From the NCBI GenBank assembly GCA_947447265.1, contig CANFKC010000029.1:1-64000 (forward strand): a stretch of 64,000 bases of DNA. Reading direction: 5' to 3'. Below are positions 26,915-37,700 of this stretch, one piece after another (positions within the stretch are counted from its first letter, which is position 1; every line of letters starts with the position of its first letter). The DNA is from Chitinophagaceae bacterium. Its GTDB lineage: Bacteria > Bacteroidota > Bacteroidia > Chitinophagales > Chitinophagaceae. The notes under the pieces were generated by a model. The model did no database searches, had not been told where the DNA came from, and saw only the letters and a program-made list of their open reading frames with translations. Position numbers and translations under genes: made by a program.

Positions 26915-27052
26915 CGCTGCCGCCCCGGCGCGGACATTAGAGTAAAAAGCTTCAACAGGCCACGCCGGGGGGCTTCTTTGGGCAGCGGAGCGATTGCCCA
27001 AAGTGCCGCTTTCTTTTGTTACTTTTCTTTGCGGCAGCACAAAGAAAAGTAA
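26915..27052. repeat. Multi-hairpin intergenic element
   Basis: This GC-rich structured block lies in a 450-bp gap without genes. Two inverted repeats are clear: TTTGGGCA (26977-26984) with TGCCCAAA (26995-27002), and TTACTTTTCTTTG (27019-27031) with CAAAGAAAAGTAA (27040-27052). The CTTTTGTTACTTTTCTTTG word is, to my knowledge, a widely scattered intergenic motif in bacteria. The upstream part (26915-26975) is a GC-rich run of related short palindromes. ORFs here on both strands are not believable. The rest of 26784-27234 shows only AT-rich sequence and the rny terminator. Confidence 0.65.
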
Positions 27053-27172
27053 GTAAGAGGGTAGGCGCTAAGCATATTTTACACGGTTTGATTTTAATGT
27101 CAAAACGGTATAAATCATAATCATCACGTTAAAATCATAGTTCAGACAATTTTTCAAAATCATCGTTACTGA

Positions 27173-27205
27173 CGTAAAAAAAACGCCCCGAAAGTTGCGG
27201 GGCGT
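27173..27205 (-). terminator. Intrinsic terminator of rny
   Basis: AACGCCCCG (27181-27189) pairs with CGGGGCGTT (27197-27205). Read on the minus strand, it is followed by a run of eight T. It lies about 30 bp past the rny stop codon. Confidence 0.88.
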
Positions 27206-27234
27206 TGCTGTTGTAATATTATGTCGTTATGAGA

Positions 27235-28830
27235 CTATCGCGCTATGTTTACTGCCCTTAGTTCGCGGATAACCGTAACCTTGATCTGGCCCGGATACTG
27301 CATCTCTTTTTGTATCTTATCTGCTATCTCGAATGACAGTGTTTCGCTTTCAGCATCGGTAACTTTTTCTGCTTCAACTATTACACGTAATTCGCGACCT
27401 GCCTGTATAGCGTATGCTTTTTCAACGCCATTGTAAGCTGTCGCCAGGTTTTCCAGGTCTTTAATACGCTGCATATAGCTTTGCATCATTTCCCTTCTTG
27501 CGCCCGGCCTTGCGCCGCTTATAGCATCACACGCCTGTATTATAGGCGATATGATGTAAGTCATTTCCATTTCATCGTGGTGGGCACCAATTGCGTTAAC
27601 TATACTTGGATGCTCTCCACACCTTTCGGCAAGTTTAGCACCTAATAATGCGTGGCTCAATTCTGTTTCTTCGTCAGGTACTTTACCAATATCGTGTAAC
27701 AGACCGGCACGTTTTGCCAGTTTCACTACTTTCTGTCCCAGGCCTAATTCAGCAGCCATAATACCGCAAAGGTTAGCTGTTTCCTTAGAGTGCATCAACA
27801 GGTTCTGGCCGTAAGATGAACGGAACCTCATTTTACCTACTACGCGCACCAGGTCTTTATGTAAACCATGTATGCCTAATTCAATAATGGTACGCTCACC
27901 AATTTCCATCAGCTGCTCTTCCAGCTGTTTCTTGGTTTTTTCTACCACTTCTTCAATACGCGCCGGGTGTATACGTCCATCCTGTACCAACCTTTGTAAT
28001 GCAAGGCGGGCAACTTCACGACGGAACGGATCGAAGCAGCTTAAAACAATTGCTTCAGGGGTATCGTCAATAATCAGGTCAACGCCGGTTGCAGCTTCCA
28101 GGGCACGGATGTTACGACCTTCACGACCAATGATCTGGCCCTTGATCTCATCGCTTTCCAGGTTGAATACGGTAATTGCGTTTTCAATGGTTTGTTCTGC
28201 AGCGGTGCGCTGTATGCTCTGGATGATAATTTTCTTAGCTTCCTTGGTAGCATTCAGCTTAGCCTCTTCCATTATATCCTTCACATGAGCCATCGCACGG
28301 GTGCGGGCTTCTTCCTTAACTACTTCAATCAATTCAGCCTTAGCATCTTCTGCTGAAAGGTTAGCTACTTTTTCAAGGCGTTTTACATGTTCTTCGTGAT
28401 GGCGGTCAAGCTCAGCACGTTTAATGTTCATCGATTCTGTCTGGCGGGTAAGGGCTTCTTTCAGTTGTTCGTTTTCCTGTACCTGCTTTTGTGCTGCTGC
28501 TGTTTTATCGTTTAAACCTTGTTGTTGTTGTTTAAGTTTGTTCTCGGCTTCTGCCAGTTTTTGTGTTCTTTGGGTAACGTCTTTATCGTAGGCCGACTTT
28601 AATTGTGAAAAGTGTTCTTTAGCTTCTAATAATTTGTTTTCCTTGAGTGTTTCTGAGTGAATTTTAGCGTCGTCTGCCATCTTTTTGGCATCGTCCAGTA
28701 TTTTCTTTGAGAGTGCCTCTGCATCTTCAACCTGCTTCTGGGTATTTTTAGCAAACAGAATTTTGCCGGCAAAAATGCCTATAAGTAGCGCTACAATCCC
28801 TATGACTGCGGCTATAAGTGTAGTATCCAT
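27235..28830 (-). CDS. rny: Ribonuclease Y
   Basis: This is the membrane-anchored endoribonuclease that initiates mRNA decay. An N-terminal membrane segment (residues 4-26) is followed by a long coiled coil (about 30-200). A KH domain follows ([24 protein letters not shown]), then an HD domain with LLHDIGK and the second ligand cluster in AIGAHHDE. At 531 residues it is full length. It has its own terminator. Confidence 0.95.
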   Translation of the reverse strand: MDTTLIAAVIGIVALLIGIFAGKILFAKNTQKQVEDAEALSKKILDDAKKMADDAKIHSETLKENKLLEAKEHFSQLKSAYDKDVTQRTQKLAEAENKLKQQQQGLNDKTAAAQKQVQENEQLKEALTRQTESMNIKRAELDRHHEEHVKRLEKVANLSAEDAKAELIEVVKEEARTRAMAHVKDIMEEAKLNATKEAKKIIIQSIQRTAAEQTIENAITVFNLESDEIKGQIIGREGRNIRALEAATGVDLIIDDTPEAIVLSCFDPFRREVARLALQRLVQDGRIHPARIEEVVEKTKKQLEEQLMEIGERTIIELGIHGLHKDLVRVVGKMRFRSSYGQNLLMHSKETANLCGIMAAELGLGQKVVKLAKRAGLLHDIGKVPDEETELSHALLGAKLAERCGEHPSIVNAIGAHHDEMEMTYIISPIIQACDAISGARPGARREMMQSYMQRIKDLENLATAYNGVEKAYAIQAGRELRVIVEAEKVTDAESETLSFEIADKIQKEMQYPGQIKVTVIRELRAVNIAR

Positions 28831-29058
28831 AATTGTTTTGACTGTTTATATGATAAATATTCATTTTCAACCTCCTTTAGTTTATGTCGGGTAGGTTTTA
28901 GTATTAGCGTGCTAAGTTAACAAAACATTTTGGTAATGAAATTCACGCCCTATAGTAATAATTTTGTAATGTTTAAAACTTATGATTGCCGTAAATAGCG
29001 AAAATAATATCTTTATGCCTTGCATACAGGCGTGGTAAGGCTATAAATAATTTAATTA

Positions 29059-29898
29059 ATGACCCCAGTATTTGGTTTTTGTAATGTTGCTATGATGCCC
29101 GTGCGGAGTGAACCCACTCACAGGGCTGAACAAACAACACAACTGTTATATGGCGAAAAAGCCATTATACTGGAAACCAATGTAAAGGGATGGGCGCGTA
29201 TACTTTGCGCACATGATAATTATGAGGGTTGGTGCAGGCAGCCACAGCTTACCAATATTACCCCGAAAGAGTTTAATAAGGCAACGAAATATATAAGCAG
29301 TACGCACAACGGAAAACTGTTCTTTGAAGAAACCGATATGTATCTGCCACTGGGTAGCGAACTTACCGGAATGAAGACCGGGCATGTACGGGCGGCAAAC
29401 GCATGGGGTTTTTTTAAAGGAAAGAAGGTGGCTATTGCCGAAGTGGTGGCGACCGAAGAATTGCTGAGAACTGCCATTATGAATTATATACATGCACCTT
29501 ACCTATGGGGTGGCAGAAGCATAAATGGCCTCGATTGTTCCGGCTTAACTCAAATGGCTTACAAGCTCTGCAATCACGCTATTCCGCGCGATGCCAGTCA
29601 GCAGGCGCTGAAAGGTGCAAATGTGGAGTTTTTAGAAATGGCCCGCTGTGGCGACCTGGCATTTTTTGCGGACAAAGATGAGCGCATTAACCACGTAGGC
29701 ATGTTGCTAGATAATAAGACCATTATACATTGCACCGAAGTGGTAGGGCGGGTAGTCATTGATAAAATTGACCTTGGGGGCATTATTAGTGTTTCCCTCA
29801 AAAAGCGCACCCACACCCTACGCTACGTTAAGCGCATGATAAACCTGGAAACAGCCCAGGAAAAACCAACGGGCGAAGTAACGCAGCTAACGCTGTAA
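29059..29898 (+). CDS. NlpC/P60 endopeptidase with SH3 domains
   Basis: This 279-residue C40-family peptidase would cleave cell-wall peptides such as gamma-D-Glu-diaminopimelate. Residues 1-125 contain two bacterial SH3-like folds (PVRSEPTHRAEQTTQLLYGE...). The NlpC/P60 domain has Cys160 in NGLDCSG, His212 in INHVGML and a third residue His224 in IIHC. There is no signal peptide: the start ATG leads directly into the SH3 fold, as is usual for this Bacteroidota family. Context gives no pathway. Confidence 0.9.
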   Translation: MTPVFGFCNVAMMPVRSEPTHRAEQTTQLLYGEKAIILETNVKGWARILCAHDNYEGWCRQPQLTNITPKEFNKATKYISSTHNGKLFFEETDMYLPLGSELTGMKTGHVRAANAWGFFKGKKVAIAEVVATEELLRTAIMNYIHAPYLWGGRSINGLDCSGLTQMAYKLCNHAIPRDASQQALKGANVEFLEMARCGDLAFFADKDERINHVGMLLDNKTIIHCTEVVGRVVIDKIDLGGIISVSLKKRTHTLRYVKRMINLETAQEKPTGEVTQLTL

Positions 29899-29993
29899 GT
29901 GTATTATCCTGTTTACGACAATAATACCATCCCTTCGGGATTATACATTTTACACTTGTCTTGAGAAAATTCCTTTCAGCGATCGCCGTTTAT

Positions 29994-31445
29994 TTAATTC
30001 GCCGTAAACACCATTGGTGTGCCCATTATATTATTGCCGCTGGCGTTTTTGGCGGTAGCTTCCAGTTTCTGGCCGCTGCCACCGTTACCAAATTGCCAGT
30101 AAGCTGTAGCTAATCCGTGGACGTCAGAAAGTATGTTGGCATAAGAAAGTGCACCACCACCAGATACTACCCTGAAGTGAACCATTACACCTGCCTGTCC
30201 GTTACCATTATTATCAACCACCTTTACTACTATTGGTTGTGGCAGGTAATTGCCTACAGAACCAGTTTGGTTATCTCCACCTGCTTTCAGCACCTGGTAA
30301 GGAGTTATCAGCACTGCGCTGTCGGCGTTCCAGGTTTTGTTTAGTTCTGAGGCGGAGTAGCTTATCAGTGCAGTATTTTCGTTTACTGTAGGTTGTAATA
30401 CGGAGTGGCTGCTAAAATCCCAGTCGCTGGTTGTCGCAGAAAGGTTGGCGTTAATATTGGTATTTAAAGGCGTAACGTTCGATGAAATGATCTCGCCGTT
30501 CAATCGTACATTAAGCACTGAAACCAGGTTGCAGTTCATGTTTACCTGTGGCGATGAAGATGTATTGCCCGTAAGGCTTGCAGCTGCCCCCGATGTAGTC
30601 AGTGAGTTTTGCCAGTTGCCGGAACTGTAGCTTGCATTCATATCCATCGCTGCATTGTTGTGCAGGCTATAGGTATGGTTCTGCAAACCGTTGGTCGATC
30701 CGTCTGCAACGGCTACCAGACATATTTCGGTAGAAAGTATCATGGGTACTTTACCCACCATAATTTTATCTAACCGGCTATAGGTATCCAGCGTATCACT
30801 TACATGCACCAGTGATGCCGAGCTACCCCCTGCTACATTAATAGCGGCATCGGCTGAAAAACTTCCTCCCTTGCTATCTGCCACAAACGATGTTAGTCCA
30901 CCGCTGTTAAATTGCATGGTATAGGCCCAGTTCTGCACGAGGGAAATATTTCCTGTTGCCAGGGTTATGTCAGTACCCAGGTGTTGGGAAAGTAATAAAT
31001 TATTGAACTCGTAATTGATACCATTCCTGAAGTGCGAGGTGCCGGTTGTAAACTCAACTTTACCCTTTGCAACAACATCTTCCAGCTTGCCGAGCATAGT
31101 ATTTACGGTAATGGTTTCTGATGTGCTGGTAACGGAAACAATTTTTCTTAAATAGCCCTTGCCTGTTATGCCTACTAAGGTAATGCCCGGCGCAAAATCG
31201 CCATTGTGTTGCAGGTCGGTTGCTGAAGCCTGGAATTTGTAAATGTAGGTTCCGTTTTTCAGCTCAGCGTTGGTGGAAATGAGTTTGTATTTTGTTGAAT
31301 CAACCACTATCACGTTGTTCTTTACAACCACGGTGTCGGATGTTGGTGCAACATAGGTTGCTTTGCTTAGTTTGTTGCACGATGCAGCAAACGTCAATAA
31401 AGCCACAACCGGCAAAGCAAATAACGAAGCGCTGATTTTTCTCAT
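29994..31445 (-). CDS. Lipoprotein with C-terminal Ig-like (Big_1) domain
   Basis: This 483-residue protein has a lipoprotein signal ending FAASC (Cys23). The long middle portion is beta-rich with no known domain. The last 90 residues (PIVVKVVDNNGNGQAGVMVHFRVVSGGGAL ... HGLATAYWQFGNGGSGQKLEATAKN) match the invasin/Big_1-like fold. It is probably a surface-exposed lipoprotein. The gene downstream of its end is convergent; the beta-barrel gene immediately upstream is on the same strand 48 bp away and may be co-expressed. Confidence 0.85.
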   Translation of the reverse strand: MRKISASLFALPVVALLTFAASCNKLSKATYVAPTSDTVVVKNNVIVVDSTKYKLISTNAELKNGTYIYKFQASATDLQHNGDFAPGITLVGITGKGYLRKIVSVTSTSETITVNTMLGKLEDVVAKGKVEFTTGTSHFRNGINYEFNNLLLSQHLGTDITLATGNISLVQNWAYTMQFNSGGLTSFVADSKGGSFSADAAINVAGGSSASLVHVSDTLDTYSRLDKIMVGKVPMILSTEICLVAVADGSTNGLQNHTYSLHNNAAMDMNASYSSGNWQNSLTTSGAAASLTGNTSSSPQVNMNCNLVSVLNVRLNGEIISSNVTPLNTNINANLSATTSDWDFSSHSVLQPTVNENTALISYSASELNKTWNADSAVLITPYQVLKAGGDNQTGSVGNYLPQPIVVKVVDNNGNGQAGVMVHFRVVSGGGALSYANILSDVHGLATAYWQFGNGGSGQKLEATAKNASGNNIMGTPMVFTAN

Positions 31446-31492
31446 AACAGGGATGCAGATGAATATGGTAAATAATATTGCCTCAGCAGGTA

Positions 31493-32269
31493 CTAAAAAA
31501 ACAGGGTGCTGAACCTGATGCCATAGCTAAAAATATGCTGTTCTATAGCACTGTTAGGTACAAGGCTGTTTATAGTGTATCCGGCGAAGGGGCCTATCAT
31601 GTATATAGCACGGGGTGTTGTGCAGGTAATGCCAGCGCCTATGTTAGGCAGCAGCATATAGTTTTTGTAATGCCCCGTAGTATCGTAGGTAGTGGTAACG
31701 CCTTGCATGCTGTATACATCGTTCACATTAGTTGTGAAGCCTGTTGTAAAGCCGGCCTGTACATAATACCCGGTGGTTGCTTTTTTGCCAGTATTGTAAC
31801 GGGTGCTCATTATCTGCAGGTTAACCGGTATGCCTACATACCAATAGTGCAGATTATCATAAGCTGTTCCGCCAAAACGGTCGGTAGATGAAGAGGTTGC
31901 ATTGAAATTCCGGAGTTCCAGCCCCGCTGAAATCATGGTTTTCATTTTCATGTTCCTCGACTGTACAGCTAATGCGCCTTGTGCGCCAATAGCCCATGAA
32001 AGTCCATTGGCTTGAGTTGTTTTGCCGCTTGCTTTAGTCATGAGGCTTGTACCACCTAAATCAGCAAAAACAATGCTGCCAAATGAATGCCTTTTAATTG
32101 TAGAAGCGGATATGCTCGCCGCGCTATCAACCTCATCATTATCAGGGGCTACCTGCAATGCGTCGGTAGTTTCTTTCGATTGTGCATTTACCTGCAGCGA
32201 ACCCATTGCAGTTGCAGCAACCAGCAAAACACCCTTTAAAAAAGCACTGAATGAAAATTGATAAGTCAT
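31493..32269 (-). CDS. Outer-membrane beta-barrel protein
   Basis: The ATG at 32269 (MTYQFSFSAFLKGVLLV) gives 258 residues and a signal peptide ending VNAQ; the longer frame from 32326 adds a non-signal prefix. Alternating hydrophobic strands such as MKTMISAGLELRNFNA, WYVGIPVNLQIMSTRY and YYVQAGFTTGFTTNV are followed by a C-terminal strand ending in aromatic FF. This fits the small porin-like beta-barrel proteins of Bacteroidota (PF13568-like). Cargo unknown; it is probably paired with the Ig-like lipoprotein downstream. Confidence 0.82.
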   Translation of the reverse strand: MTYQFSFSAFLKGVLLVAATAMGSLQVNAQSKETTDALQVAPDNDEVDSAASISASTIKRHSFGSIVFADLGGTSLMTKASGKTTQANGLSWAIGAQGALAVQSRNMKMKTMISAGLELRNFNATSSSTDRFGGTAYDNLHYWYVGIPVNLQIMSTRYNTGKKATTGYYVQAGFTTGFTTNVNDVYSMQGVTTTYDTTGHYKNYMLLPNIGAGITCTTPRAIYMIGPFAGYTINSLVPNSAIEQHIFSYGIRFSTLFF

Positions 32270-32482
32270 TGTATGTAGCGCAGGTTTGTTACAATTAACC
32301 TGCTGCGTAGTGCAATAATAATACATTTTTCCAAATTCAACCCTAAAAATCTCTCCCTTGCACCGGTTTTACAATACAATATCTGGTAGCGAGAGGGCTT
32401 GCTGCTAATAGCTATTGAGTGCGGGAAGCTAAATTTATATTAGAAAATGATGATTCGGAAACTATCATTAATTTAGTGCCCG

Positions 32483-34411
32483 ATGCCAGTTCCATCTCAA
32501 AAAAAAGTATATCAGGCCAACGAAGTGCCAAACGTAAAGGCGCAGGCTGGCATAGCAGCGGGTTTCCCGAAATGGGCACCCTGGGTAGTAGTGATTATTA
32601 CGGCACTCGTTTATACCAATGCACTTGGTAACGGTTTTACCAACTACGACGATGATTTCTATATTATAAATAACCAGCTATTGCGCGATTTTAGCTGGCA
32701 GGGTATAAAATCGATTTTTACTTCTTTCTACGCAGCGAATTATCACCCGCTCACCACATTAACCAATTGGCTTGAATTTCATTTTGCCGGCTTGAACCCA
32801 TTTTCATATCACTTATTTAATGTTGTATTGCACCTTGCCAATACCTGGCTGGTCTACAAGGTTGTAAAGCAATTGAGCGGCAAAGATTTTACTGCGCTCT
32901 TCACTGCCCTGTTATTTGGTATACACCCGATGCACGTAGAATCAGTGGCCTGGATAGCCGAGCGGAAAGACGTATTGCATTCTTTTTTCTTTCTGTTGGC
33001 TATTCATTATTACCTGCGCTACCAGCAGGAGGGCTTCAAAAGACCGCTTTATATTGCTACACTCGTGTGTTTTATACTTTCGCTGCTGTCTAAATCTGCG
33101 GCCGTTAGTTTGCCGGTGTTGTTGATAGCAATAGATATGTATAAAAGCCGGAAACTAGTTACCTCAGTATGGCTGGAAAAGTTGCCGTTTTTTGCACTTT
33201 CAATTCTTTTCGGGGTACTTGCAATACTATCGCAGCGCGCTGCGGGTGCTATTCATAACTTTTCCGAGACACACTCTGTAATAGAGCGTTTGTTCTTTTT
33301 AACCTATGGTGTGTCCTCATATCTCGTGCGGGCAGTGCTGCCGTTGCACCTCGCTGCGGTGCATAATTACCCGGTTATAGTGGGTGGCATATTGCCCTGG
33401 ACCTATTATGCGTCCTTGCCATTTCTGGCTGCTTTATTGTGGTTGGTGGTGCGTAAATCTGCTTACCGGAGGGAAATTTTGTTTGGAGGCGCCTTTTTCC
33501 TGATAACCATTGCCCTAATGCTGCAAATTATTGGGGTAGGCTCTGCACTCACTGCCGAACGGTATACGTATATATCTTATATAGGATTGTTTTACATTGC
33601 CGGGCAGTACCTGGCAGGTCTATATGAAGGCAGGTCTGGTAAAAACATTTTACTGGTAGCAGCAGCAGTAGGTCTGGTATTTTCCGGACTTGCCTGGAGC
33701 CGCATAGGTGTATGGAAGGATGCTTATTCACTTTTTACAGATGCAATTGAGAAAAATCCGGAGCACTATTTTGCTTACTGGATGCGTGGCAACCAATATT
33801 ATGCTGATGGGAAAAAGGATGTCGCTATACAAGACTACAATATGGCTATCCAGGCAAATCCTGATTTTGTAGACCTGTATTATGACCGCGGCCATGCGTT
33901 TTTTGAAACCAATAACCCGGCAGCCGCAATTGCGGACTACAACAGGGCAATTGAGTTGAAGCCTACAATGGCAGCGGCTTTTAACGACAGGGGCTGGGCT
34001 ATTTTTAGAACCGGTAATAAAGATGTCGGGCTTAAAGACATTAATAAGGCCATAGCACTGGACCCAGCTCTGCCTGAAGCTTATAATAACCGGGGAACGG
34101 TTTATTATGAGAGTGGAGATATTAATGCAGCCCTGCCTGATTTTGATAAAGCCATCGCGCTAAAGCCTGATTTTGAGTTGCCTTATCTGAACCGTGCTGC
34201 TATTAAGGCCAATTCAAAGGATTTTACTGGTGCGTTGCAGGATTATAATGCAGTTATCGAAATGTATCCTAATGATAATGGCGCGCTTTATAACCGCGGA
34301 CTGGTAAAACTGAACTTAAATGACAGGGCAGGTGCCTGCAGCGACCTTAATAGTGCTGCCAATGCCGGCAATGTTATGGCAGGCGAAGCAATAGGCCGTT
34401 TTTGCCAATAA
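32483..34411 (+). CDS. TMTC-like GT-C glycosyltransferase with C-terminal TPR
   Basis: This 642-residue integral membrane protein has about ten membrane segments in residues 30-430. The GT-C signature FTNYDDDFYI sits in the first loop, with HPMHVESVAWIAERKDVL further on, characteristic of TMTC-type protein mannosyltransferases. Residues about 440-640 carry six TPR units (FAYWMRGNQYYADGKKDVAIQDY, and so on). It would transfer a sugar from a polyprenyl donor to exported proteins. The cognate substrate is unknown. Confidence 0.85.
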   Translation: MPVPSQKKVYQANEVPNVKAQAGIAAGFPKWAPWVVVIITALVYTNALGNGFTNYDDDFYIINNQLLRDFSWQGIKSIFTSFYAANYHPLTTLTNWLEFHFAGLNPFSYHLFNVVLHLANTWLVYKVVKQLSGKDFTALFTALLFGIHPMHVESVAWIAERKDVLHSFFFLLAIHYYLRYQQEGFKRPLYIATLVCFILSLLSKSAAVSLPVLLIAIDMYKSRKLVTSVWLEKLPFFALSILFGVLAILSQRAAGAIHNFSETHSVIERLFFLTYGVSSYLVRAVLPLHLAAVHNYPVIVGGILPWTYYASLPFLAALLWLVVRKSAYRREILFGGAFFLITIALMLQIIGVGSALTAERYTYISYIGLFYIAGQYLAGLYEGRSGKNILLVAAAVGLVFSGLAWSRIGVWKDAYSLFTDAIEKNPEHYFAYWMRGNQYYADGKKDVAIQDYNMAIQANPDFVDLYYDRGHAFFETNNPAAAIADYNRAIELKPTMAAAFNDRGWAIFRTGNKDVGLKDINKAIALDPALPEAYNNRGTVYYESGDINAALPDFDKAIALKPDFELPYLNRAAIKANSKDFTGALQDYNAVIEMYPNDNGALYNRGLVKLNLNDRAGACSDLNSAANAGNVMAGEAIGRFCQ

Positions 34412-34539
34412 TGCGTTTGTAATCTTTTAAAAGTGCATTTTATGCATTACGAAATAAATAATTTAAATTAAGTTCCCAACGTTCTATGATTAAATGCTGT
34501 CTTAACTTATACCTAACGCTATCATAAATTGTTGTCGGC

Positions 34540-34573
34540 CAGTTTATACCTGCAGAAAAGCAGTTTACACCTG
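34540..34573. promoter_or_regulatory. Two direct 13-bp repeats 21 bp apart, operator-like
   Basis: CAGTTTATACCTG (34540-34552) and CAGTTTACACCTG (34561-34573) are identical except for one base and spaced exactly two helical turns apart. They lie in the 377-bp gap upstream of the T9SS adhesin gene, so they may bind a regulator. The remainder of the gap is AT-rich, with no ORF and no clear terminator. Confidence 0.4.
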
Positions 34574-34788
34574 AAAGACTTTTAAAACAATTTACCTATC
34601 AAATTTCTCGTTGCCCTATCAGTCAGATTGTTTTTATTTATTTTTTTTGTAATTTAGGGCTCATTTTAAAGAACTTTTGTATTTTGTACCCAAGTCTTTT
34701 GGGCTTGAAATAAGTAAACAATAGCATACCACCCTAAAACACCTTTTGAAGAAGTAAAATTATTAATTAATACATAAGCCTCATAGTT

Positions 34789-37700
34789 ATGAAGTTTTCA
34801 CGTTTATCCCTGCTCGTTCTCCTTTTCTTAGGATTTAGTTTTGCATCTAAGGCGCAAATTGCGTGCCCGTCCAATATCGACTTCGAATTGGGCAATACCT
34901 CAATCTGGAGTTATTATGTTGGTAGCTGCTGCTCTGGTGGTGGTGCCGGCACAATGACGGGTTGGGTAGGTACAGCCGCAACACCTACAAGGCATACGCT
35001 TATGAGCGGAACCGGTACGGATGCCTATGGGTTCTTTCCTGTAGTAGCGCCCGGCGGTGGTTCTTACTCATTGCAGTTGGGAAGCACGCTTACCAGCTAC
35101 CGTGCTGAACGTGCAAGGTATTATATACACGTGCCAACAACAACATCAAGCTACAGCCTTATTTATAAATATGCGATAGTGCTTGAAAACCCTACCGGCC
35201 ATGGTGCTTCCATACAGCCGAGGTTTAACGTAAGCGCATACGATTCTGCCACCGGTAGTGCTATACCATGTGCGATGTTTAATTTCGTGTCTTCATCAAG
35301 TTTACCTGGCTTCTTTTTGTCTCCTATTACATCAGTATCTGCGGGTAATGCTGCATATTGCAAAAGCTGGACCAATGCCAGTATCAATCTTACAGGTTTG
35401 GGCGGTACAACAGTGGCAATTGACTTTGAGGCTGGCGACTGCGGTGCAGGTGGCCACTTTGGTTATGGTTATATTGATATGACCTGTGGTTTATTTGCGG
35501 TTTCCACTATTGGTTGCGATTCTACTTCAGCAACGCTAACGGCACCGCCCGGTTATATGAGTTACCATTGGTATGATTCGTCCACGTTTGCAACTATAAT
35601 CGATACCATGCAAACGACCACTATAACGATGCCCGGGACCCCCACTACGTATGCGGTAATTATTACGCCATACACGGGTTACGGTTGCCCCGATACCCTT
35701 TACACGCATATTATTCCTTCAAGGCTTGCCATTCATAAAATGGCAGATACTACAATTTGTTTTGGAGGTAGTACGGTATTTTCACTGACTACTGGCGCTA
35801 CCGATGTTACTGCACTTACTTATGCATGGTCGCCGGCAGCAACCCTGAGTTGTACCACTTGTGCAACCCCCGTGGCAACCCCAACAACATCAACCACCTA
35901 TTACTTTACAGTAACCAATGCGGTCGGCTGTAGTTTCAGCGATTCCATAAGGGTATTCGGTACATTGGTTGCAGCAAGTATTTCAAGCACCAACGTTACC
36001 TGCTATGGCGATACCAATGGAACCGCGACCGCGACAGCAACTGCCGGTACTGCACCATATTATTACTCATGGAGCACATCGCCGGTTCAGCACACCGCTA
36101 CGGCAACAGGCCTTGCCGCAGGAACGTATACACTTAATGTTACCGACAGTACCGGTTGCACGGGTGTATCTTATGTCACCATTACACAGCCTGGCCCTAC
36201 GGTCATTACTATAACTTCGCACACCGACCCTACTACCTGCGGTGGTACTGATGGTACCATTACTATCAGCGGATTGGTCCCGGGATCTACGAATGTCTTC
36301 TCTTATGACGAAACACCATTTGGTGGCACAGCAACCAGCCATACCATTACTGTTACCGCATCAAGTTCAGGTGTTGTAGTACTAACAGGTCTGGGCGGAA
36401 GCACAATTCCTAACTATACTACCTATACCAACATAATGGTAATTACCAGCGGCTGCCAATACAATGTGGTAGGTCCGGTACAATTGCGCGACCCAGCGCC
36501 GCCAGCAGCGCCAACAGGCATTGACCCTACTTATTGCCAGTATGACTTCCCGTCTCCTCTAGGCACATCATCAGGCGTTAACTTGTTATGGTATGCTTCA
36601 GGCAGCACAACAGGCAGCACAACTGCACCAACGCCTTCTACAACAACTCCTGGTTTTATTTACTATACCGTTACTCAAACAGTTGCTAACTGCGTAAGTT
36701 TACCTGATACCGTAATTGTAACCATCATACCTAAGCCAAGTGTACCAGTAGTTGCTGATACAAGCTATTGCCAGTTCTCAACTGCGGCTATGCTTACAGC
36801 GGGTGGCACTAATCTTAAATGGTACACAACAGCAACTGGTGGCAGCGCACTTACAACAGGTGCACCTACACCATCAACCACTACGGTTGGCACAACAACA
36901 TGGTATGTGAGCCAGACAGTAAATGGTTGTGAAAGTGATCGCTCTGCTATTACTGTAACTATACTTTATCTGCCTAGCTTCTCTATCACAGAAAGCCGCA
37001 GCTTTACCTGCCAGCACGATACCCTTACATTTAATTATAATGGTCCGTCGCTTACTGGTCCTGTTTATACATGGGTACTGCCAAATGGTGCAGATTTTGT
37101 TACCGGTAGCGCAACAACACCTGGCATAGTTGTTAGGTTTGATTCACTCTACTACCAGACAGTTTATTTAACAGTGGGCGACTACGGTGGCCGTTGTTCT
37201 ACAACTGATACACTGAGGATACATGTAGTACCAGAACCAACTGCAAAGGCATACCTTAAAGAGAATATTTGCCTGGGCGATACGGTTACAATTGCATTAA
37301 GTGAAAGGGCTTCAAATGCTGACCACTTTACCTGGAATTTTGATGGCGCATCGGTAATTACCGGTAGCTCTAATACAGGCGGACCTTACAGTATTTGCTG
37401 GCACACACCAGGTATACACGTTGTTCAGTTCAAGGCTATTACTCCAGAAGGTTGCCAGGGCAGGGATATGTACGATACCATAAAGATCATAGGCTTACCT
37501 GATGCAAGAATCTTTACACACTCTGTAAACGGTACAATTTGCCTTGAAGACAGCCTTTACCTGAGCGCTATTGATAGCAATGAATATGGTAACTCTTACA
37601 CATGGCAGCCAGCACATTTTTTCCGTAACACCAACCGTCCGGGCGTGTGGGGCAGAATGGAAACTCCAGGTTATGTATCATTACACGTTACCAATGCTTT

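Noticed and set aside
26840-27052. Overlapping ORFs on both strands in the GC-rich spacer
   Set aside because: Both follow the hairpin repeats and their composition is not protein-like.
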